From contig JAIFNK010000005.1 in NCBI GenBank assembly GCA_020047775.1, positions 1 through 6,028 on the forward strand: 6,028 nt of DNA, in the 5' to 3' direction. Positions 1 to 3,045 of this stretch are shown here, in pieces. The notes beneath the pieces are model-generated. The model did not search any database. It was not told the DNA's origin and was given only the letters and a program-made list of their open reading frames with translations. The translations under genes were made by a program, and so were the position numbers. Numbering within the stretch: the stretch's first letter is position 1; each line of letters starts with the position of its first letter. Source of the DNA: Akkermansia sp. (GTDB taxonomy: Bacteria > Verrucomicrobiota > Verrucomicrobiia > Verrucomicrobiales > Akkermansiaceae).

Positions 1-49
1 TGTCCGGGGTCGCCTGGATGTCGGGCAATGGGGATTTCTTGGAAGACAT
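1..49 (-). CDS. folE2: Probable GTP cyclohydrolase IB (FolE2), N-terminal 16 codons only
   Basis: An ATG at 49-47 opens a frame that runs off the left edge and reads MSSKKSPLPDIQATPD. The segment LPDIQxxPD resembles the start of type IB GTP cyclohydrolases (FolE2), which usually begin with a short variable stretch and then a (L/M)PDxQxxPDTR motif. This is recognition from very few residues. The start lies 3 bp after the queD stop on the same strand, so the two are almost certainly co-transcribed. FolE2 converts GTP to 7,8-dihydroneopterin triphosphate, the substrate of QueD, so the context supports the call. No zinc or active-site residue is in the window. No clear Shine-Dalgarno motif precedes the ATG. 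An unrelated gene with a chance N-terminal match is the alternative. Confidence 0.6.
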   Translation of the reverse strand, partial: MSSKKSPLPDIQATPD

Positions 50-52
50 GAT

Positions 53-514
53 TCAGATAGATTTTTCGTATTCCGCCCATGACGAGGACGTTTCCCAGAC
101 GCGGACCCGGACGAGTCTAACATCCGGCCTGAGCCGGTAGCGGGTGTCGGCGCGGCAGGCGTAGGCGGCCAGGGCGGATTCCGCGTGGTCGAAAATCGTG
201 CGCGCCATCAACTCGGTGGTCGGATCCTGGTTTTCGAAGCCGATGACGCGGTCGCCATAGCGGGCCTTGAATTCGCCGTAAGCCGGGTCCGCGGTATTCA
301 TGCACAGCGCGTGGTCGAAGGTGTCCAGCCAATCGCCAACCGCCTCCTTGATGATTTTGAAATCGCAGACCATCTGGTTGTCATCGAGTCCGTGCGATTC
401 GATGACGAACTCGACCTTGCGGGTGTGGCCGTGCGGAAACCGGCACTTGTCCGGATGCTTGGTGAGCATGTGGCCGTTTTCCACTTCGATGGATTTGCAG
501 ATTCGATAGGGCAT
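53..514 (-). CDS. queD: 6-carboxy-5,6,7,8-tetrahydropterin synthase QueD
   Basis: This 153-residue protein belongs to the 6-pyruvoyltetrahydropterin synthase/QueD family. In queuosine synthesis QueD turns dihydroneopterin triphosphate into 6-carboxytetrahydropterin in the cytoplasm. Visible signature: zinc ligands H15 (in NGHML), H28 and H30, with catalytic C24 in the CxxxHGH motif (C24-RFP-H28-G-H30). The DF motif at 51-52 is followed by the catalytic D67-H68 pair in TFDHALCMN, and E141 (VWETSSSWAEY) fits the conserved C-terminal pterin-anchoring Glu. Length is slightly above the usual 120-140. The ATG at 514 is preferred because the first strand and H15 follow directly. It sits one base from an inverted-repeat arm (516-543), so its 5' flank belongs to the inserted cassette and is pyrimidine-rich, without a Shine-Dalgarno motif. 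The surrounding que genes make QueD far likelier than a pteridine-pathway PTPS. Confidence 0.93.
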   Translation of the reverse strand: MPYRICKSIEVENGHMLTKHPDKCRFPHGHTRKVEFVIESHGLDDNQMVCDFKIIKEAVGDWLDTFDHALCMNTADPAYGEFKARYGDRVIGFENQDPTTELMARTIFDHAESALAAYACRADTRYRLRPDVRLVRVRVWETSSSWAEYEKSI

Positions 515-515
515 G

Positions 516-543
516 GAAGATGTTGAGAGTCTGGAGTTGAGAG
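516..543 (+). repeat. Left inverted-repeat arm of the four-helix-bundle cassette
   Basis: The 22 bases at 522-543 are an exact reverse complement of 945-966. Outside this core, GAAGAT at 516-521 also matches the other arm after a 2-base offset. The arm is built from near-tandem copies of GTTGAGAGT (522-530 and 536-544), with a degenerate third unit, TTGAAAGT, at 544-551. The arm ends one base before the queD start codon. Confidence 0.85.
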
Positions 544-564
544 TTGAAAGTAAGAATTTGCGCC

Positions 565-924
565 TCAGGCTTCATCCAGTAGGGAGCGTCTCAAGCCACT
601 GAGCATACGGCTTTGTTCTTCCGCCGCCAGGTAAAGAGACTCAAACTGGTCCGGTGAGAGAAATCCTTGGTTTCTACCGATGTGGGATTGAGAGACGACT
701 TCGAAAATCGAGCCTGCTGCGATTTCCACAAAGCGGGCGAAGTCCTTCTTCGAATTTCTCGAGCTTCCCTCCGCGATATTGGAGGAAATAGAGACTGCAG
801 CGCGACGCATTTGATTCGTCAGTCCGAACCGCTCGTCTGACGGAAAATTCCGGGTCTCGGAATAAACCAAATCCGCGAATTCAATCGCCCGTCGCCAAAC
901 TTCCAGTTTTTCAAATCCAAACAT
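565..924 (-). CDS. Four-helix-bundle protein (S23 / 23S rRNA IVS family)
   Basis: The 119-residue protein matches the S23-type four-helix-bundle family almost along its length. It opens with FEKLEVWRRA (4-13), followed by a helix with VYSETRNFPSDERFGL (20-35). The hallmark QMRRAAVSISSNIAEGSSR (38-56) follows, then FARFVEIAAGSIFEV (62-76) and a final helix ending MLSGLRRSL (107-115). Family length is about 110-130, so it is complete. The ATG at 924 is chosen because family members begin just before this FEKLEVW motif; an upstream in-frame TTG at 951 would start inside the repeat arm. Members encoded in 23S rRNA intervening sequences have no firmly known function, and a relative (Avd) assists diversity-generating retroelements by binding nucleic acid and reverse transcriptase. 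No reverse transcriptase is present here. An RNA- or DNA-binding role linked to the flanking repeats is inference. Confidence 0.88.
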   Translation of the reverse strand: MFGFEKLEVWRRAIEFADLVYSETRNFPSDERFGLTNQMRRAAVSISSNIAEGSSRNSKKDFARFVEIAAGSIFEVVSQSHIGRNQGFLSPDQFESLYLAAEEQSRMLSGLRRSLLDEA

Positions 925-944
925 GTCGCTACTGTTACTTCTTT

Positions 945-974
945 CTCTCAACTCCAGACTCTCAACTCATCTTC
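945..974 (-). repeat. Right inverted-repeat arm of the four-helix-bundle cassette
   Basis: Read on the minus strand, this arm begins GAAGATGAGTTGAGAGTC and continues as an exact copy of 522-543. It differs from the left arm only by two extra bases (AG, 968-967) between GAAGAT and the core. Weaker similarity continues inward, where GAAAGTAA on the left corresponds to AAAGAAGTAA on the right. The last codons and the TGA stop (964-962) of queC lie inside this arm. Confidence 0.85.
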
Positions 975-1642
975 GGAAGCGCCGGTGTTTGCTCGTAAAC
1001 CGTGGGATCCGGCAGGCCGGCGAGCATAAACGCCTCGCGCCGCTCGACGCAGGTGCCGCAGACGCCGCAGTGGATTTCGCCGCCTTTGTAGCAGGACCAG
1101 GTTTCGGAAAAATCAACGCCGAGGGCGACACCGCGTTTGGCGATGCCGGATTTATCCATGTCGATGAACGGGCGGAGCAGTTGGATTTTCGCGTAAGTCC
1201 CCTCGTCCATCGCGGTGGCCATCGCCCGCATGAACGGCTCGCGGCAGTCCGGATAGATCGCGTGGTCGCCGGAGTGGGCGGCGATCACCAGCGCCTCCGC
1301 GTCGATGCTTTCCGCGTAGCCGGTGGCGATGGCGAGCATGATGCCGTTGCGGAACGGGACGACGGTTTGTTTCATGGACTGCTCGGCGTAATGGCCATCA
1401 GGAATGCCGCCGCCGGATTGCAGCAGGTCGGACTTGAACAGCCGGTCCATGAAATCCAGCGATATGACCTGATGGGCGACGCCTTTTCTATCAGCGTGAA
1501 GTTTTGCGAACGGGATTTCCCTCGCGTTGTGCTTCGACCCGTAGTCGAAGGACAGGCAGGCGGCGACCTCGTGCGTGCCGAGGGCCTCGTAGAAGGCGAC
1601 CACGGAATCCATGCCGCCGCTCAGAAGAACGCAGACTTTCAT
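962..1642 (-). CDS. queC: 7-cyano-7-deazaguanine synthase QueC
   Basis: This 226-residue protein is the ATP-dependent ligase that converts 7-carboxy-7-deazaguanine to preQ0 with ammonia and two ATP. The N-terminal PP-loop SGGMDS is at residues 8-13. The middle carries SFDYGSKH (31-38), VPFRNGIML (95-103) and HSGDHAIYPDC (123-133), all typical of QueC. The zinc site is C184, C192, C195 and C198 (SCY...HCGVCGTC). Length fits the usual 220-235. The ATG at 1642 overlaps the queF stop as ATGA (1642-1639), indicating translational coupling, and places the PP-loop next to the N-terminus as expected; an in-frame upstream extension exists but would be out of family. The 3' end is odd: the final codons (encoding KMS) and the TGA fall in the right repeat arm of the inserted cassette, so the original C-terminus may have differed slightly. 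Confidence 0.96.
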   Translation of the reverse strand: MKVCVLLSGGMDSVVAFYEALGTHEVAACLSFDYGSKHNAREIPFAKLHADRKGVAHQVISLDFMDRLFKSDLLQSGGGIPDGHYAEQSMKQTVVPFRNGIMLAIATGYAESIDAEALVIAAHSGDHAIYPDCREPFMRAMATAMDEGTYAKIQLLRPFIDMDKSGIAKRGVALGVDFSETWSCYKGGEIHCGVCGTCVERREAFMLAGLPDPTVYEQTPALPKMS

Positions 1643-2070
1643 GATTCGGCGGCCAGGGAATCCGGGTAAGTCGCCTCGGTCGTCAGTTGGATGCCGCCGC
1701 GCGGGGCGAAATCGCCGCGCACGATGAGTTGCTGCGGCTTCATCACGCCGACGAGGTCGTCGAGGATGCGGTTGACGATTTCCTCGTTGAACGCCGGCTG
1801 GTTGCGGAACGAGGCGAGATAGAATTTCAGGCTCTTCGTTTCCACGCAGACATCGCCCGGGATGTAGCGGATGACGATTTTCGCGCTGTCCGGCTGGCCG
1901 GTGACCGGGCACAGCGAGGAGAATTCCGGGCAATTGAGCGTGATCCAATAGCGCCGGCCGGGCCTCAGGTTCGGAAAAACGTCGAGTGTCGCCTCATCCG
2001 GGCTCGCGGGCAGGCGGTTCTCGGACTTTCCGAGCAGGGACAGGTTCTTGAGTTCTTCGCGACCGGGCAT
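1639..2070 (-). CDS. queF: NADPH-dependent 7-cyano-7-deazaguanine reductase QueF (type I)
   Basis: QueF reduces the nitrile of preQ0 to the amine preQ1, the base that tRNA-guanine transglycosylase inserts into tRNA. The 143-residue product has the short unimodular (B. subtilis-like) form. Catalytic C54 lies in FSSLCPVTGQPD, with D61 as the general acid. The QueF motif is VETKSLKFYLASFRN (76-90, E77 to Y84), and FAPRGGIQ lies near the C-terminus. The start is uncertain: ATG at 2070 gives MPGREEL, while an in-frame GTG at 2091 would add seven residues. Neither has a convincing Shine-Dalgarno motif, and I prefer the ATG. The stop overlaps the queC start by four bases. No preQ1 riboswitch-like sequence was recognised upstream, where about 57 bp separate it from the small gene at 2128-2289. 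Confidence 0.94.
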   Translation of the reverse strand: MPGREELKNLSLLGKSENRLPASPDEATLDVFPNLRPGRRYWITLNCPEFSSLCPVTGQPDSAKIVIRYIPGDVCVETKSLKFYLASFRNQPAFNEEIVNRILDDLVGVMKPQQLIVRGDFAPRGGIQLTTEATYPDSLAAES

Positions 2071-2127
2071 GGCCGGAGTCTGAAACCCCACGCAAAAAGG
2101 TCGATTATTTTCTAAATCCGGTGCGAA

Positions 2128-2289
2128 TCAGTCCGGCGCGCCGTCCACTGGCGGCGCTTCGAGGGCGGGCGCTTCTGGTTCGCCGCCCGCTTCTTTGGCC
2201 TCGAGCTTCTGTTTGCGCTTCTCCTCTTTCTTGGCTTTTTTCTCCAGCTCGCGGCGGCGTTTTTCGAATGAATAGTTTGGTGTGGCCAT
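2128..2289 (-). CDS. Small, highly charged conserved-type protein (53 aa)
   Basis: An ATG at 2289 opens a 53-codon frame ending with TGA at 2130-2128. The product starts MATPNYSFEKRRRELEKKA, continues as a Lys/Glu/Arg-rich helix to about residue 33, and ends in an acidic, Pro/Ala-rich tail (GGEPEAPALEAPPVDGAPD). The beginning resembles a widespread family of tiny hypothetical proteins with an (P)NYSFEKRxRELxKKxKKEEK pattern. I recognise the pattern but know no function. The helix could form a coiled coil or bind nucleic acid; there are no membrane segments or cysteines. A weak GAGAG lies 5-9 bases upstream of the ATG, inside the loop of a hairpin that includes the start codon. It is on the same strand as queF and may be the first gene of that transcript. 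The remaining doubt is that it is short and overlapped by other open frames. Confidence 0.65.
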   Translation of the reverse strand: MATPNYSFEKRRRELEKKAKKEEKRKQKLEAKEAGGEPEAPALEAPPVDGAPD

Positions 2290-2308
2290 GGTTCTCTCAG
2301 GAACCATG
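2287..2308 (-). promoter_or_regulatory. Perfect hairpin covering the start codon of the small gene
   Basis: CATGGTTC (2287-2294) and GAACCATG (2301-2308) are perfect inverted copies separated by a 6-base loop. On the minus-strand transcript the 3' arm contains the AUG of the 53-residue protein, and the loop carries the only purine-rich GAGA element. This would allow translation to be controlled by the hairpin. An 8-bp stem could arise by chance, and the regulatory role is inference. Confidence 0.35.
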
Positions 2309-2512
2309 CGCTTTTGGGGGACGATAGGCGAGAAGGGAATTCAGACCTGCGGAATTGATTGCGCCAGAGCAACGCGAATCCCCGAACCGGGCCCCATCGT
2401 GTCCAATGAGGATTGGAGCTTGCGGTGGCACAAACAAAAATAAAAATCGCCCCCCGTCCATTGCCGGATAGGATCACCCGGCCACCGTTTTCAACCCTGA
2501 CAAAATCCACCG
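2309..2512. other. Divergent intergenic region between the small gene/que operon and rhaM
   Basis: About 200 bp separate two divergently transcribed units, so promoters for both should lie here. The A-rich patch at 2431-2446 is the only locally AT-rich segment. A TTGGAG at 2413-2418 with AAAAAT 17 bases later is a very weak sigma-70-like pair toward rhaM. A short inverted repeat (GCCGG 2463-2467, CCGGC 2478-2482) lies 30-50 bp upstream of rhaM. No gene, RNA or strong operator is seen. Confidence 0.4.
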
Positions 2513-2827
2513 ATGCAGCGCGCCGCCTTCAAAATGCAACTCAAGCCCGGCTTCGAGGCCGAATACCGGAAACGCCATGACGAAATCTGGCCCGAGCTCT
2601 CCCGCGCCCTCACCGAGGCCGGGATTTCCGACTACTCGATCTTTCTGGACCCGGAAACCCTGACCCTGTTCGCCGTGCAGAAACTCGCCGATGGCCACAC
2701 CGCCGACACGCTGCCACAGCATCCGCTCGTCCGGAAATGGTGGGACTACATGGCCGACATCATGGACACCCAGCCGGATCACTCACCGGTCTGCACCCCG
2801 CTCGTTGAGGTGTTTCACATGGATTGA
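2513..2827 (+). CDS. rhaM: L-rhamnose mutarotase RhaM
   Basis: The 104-residue product equals the family length and interconverts the alpha and beta anomers of L-rhamnose in the cytoplasm. It matches the E. coli RhaM (YiiL) pattern: AFKMQLKPG at the start, catalytic H22 in [26 protein letters not shown] (41-54), the W76-W77 pair in [10 protein letters not shown], and [17 protein letters not shown] at the C-terminus. The ATG at 2513 gives exactly the family N-terminus, yet no Shine-Dalgarno motif precedes it (CAAAATCCACCG), so initiation may be leaderless or SD-independent. No other rhamnose gene (isomerase, kinase, aldolase, transporter) is in the window, so it is an orphan here. It is followed by a gap of about 200 bp before the nuclease gene. 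Confidence 0.95.
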   Translation: MQRAAFKMQLKPGFEAEYRKRHDEIWPELSRALTEAGISDYSIFLDPETLTLFAVQKLADGHTADTLPQHPLVRKWWDYMADIMDTQPDHSPVCTPLVEVFHMD

Positions 2828-3045
2828 ATGCCCCCATGCCCGGAAGCCCGACGTTGACGGGCTGCCAGGAAAGAACACTAACGGATTCCGCCGGCGGCGC
2901 GAAGGCGGTGCCGGTGATGCCTGAAGTGGCGGAACCAAGGCGCAGCAGTGATGCCGGTGAAAAACCTCCCCTCCTTTTCCAATCCCGATGCCTATCAAGT
3001 AAATTCGGGCTTCCACCCCAAACAAACCGGCCGATGCTGTCGCCC
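2828..3045. other. Gap between rhaM and the nuclease gene without a convincing gene
   Basis: A plus-strand frame in phase with the nuclease stays open through this region from a TTG at 2824, but the resulting 74 residues do not look like any part of the AddB family, and no start signal is visible. The stretch contains a hairpin at 2845-2863, a longer 7-bp inverted pair (TTCCGCC 2886-2892, GGCGGAA 2928-2934) and similar GCCGGTGA-type words near 2910 and 2953. It could be a 5' leader or promoter region of the nuclease gene, or an old dispersed repeat. Confidence 0.4.
2845..2863 (+). terminator. Short hairpin after rhaM, possible weak terminator
   Basis: AGCCCG (2845-2850) and CGGGCT (2858-2863) can form a 6-bp GC-rich stem with a 7-base loop, 18 bp after the rhaM stop codon. 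No T-tract follows, so intrinsic termination would be inefficient. A pause or RNA-stability role is equally possible. Confidence 0.3.

Larger units (their letters stand above)
516..974. mobile_element. Inverted-repeat-flanked four-helix-bundle gene cassette (IVS-like) inserted between queC and queD
   Basis: The 459-bp segment is bounded by inverted arms at 516-543 and 945-974, with a single gene (565-924) placed symmetrically between them: 21 bp from the left arm and 20 bp from the right arm. Hand counts of sample lines inside the gene give 48-50% GC, against about 72% in a sample line of queC. It interrupts an otherwise tight minus-strand que operon and occupies the entire queC-queD gap. The pattern of inverted repeats enclosing a four-helix-bundle ORF is known from 23S rRNA intervening sequences. 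No transposase and no clear target-site duplication are visible, so the mobility mechanism is unknown and the boundaries are inferred from the repeats alone. Confidence 0.6.

Noticed and set aside
565..924. Diversity-generating retroelement accessory gene (avd)
   Set aside because: No reverse transcriptase or template/variable repeat pair is in the window, and the sequence fits the general S23 family. The flanking repeats are inverted, unlike a TR/VR pair.
925..951. TTG at 951 as the four-helix-bundle start
   Set aside because: The nine extra residues lie outside the family pattern and begin inside the repeat arm; ATG 924 directly precedes FGFEKLEVW.
516..974. GAAGATG at both ends of the cassette as a target-site duplication
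   Set aside because: The two copies are in inverted, not direct, orientation, so they extend the inverted repeat and are not a duplication of the target.
923..1669. Long plus-strand open frame (248 codons) opposite queC
   Set aside because: It is antisense to a certain queC with intact PP-loop and zinc site. Its product is a low-complexity Ala/Gly/Arg/Asp mix typical of GC-rich shadow frames.
2071..2127. preQ1 riboswitch upstream of queF
   Set aside because: The 57 bp show no recognisable aptamer hairpin plus A-rich tail. Only a weak T-run (minus strand, near 2094-2098) is present.
2112..2510. 132-codon minus-strand open frame spanning the intergenic region and the small gene
   Set aside because: Its C-terminal half is an out-of-frame reading of the charged 53-residue gene. 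The composition is Arg/Ser/Lys-rich with no family resemblance.
2824..3045. TTG at 2824 as the nuclease start, overlapping the rhaM stop
   Set aside because: The added 74 residues do not resemble the family, and no ribosome-binding signal is visible. The ATGs at 3034 or 3046 place the family-like VKRVFLGW at the N-terminus.
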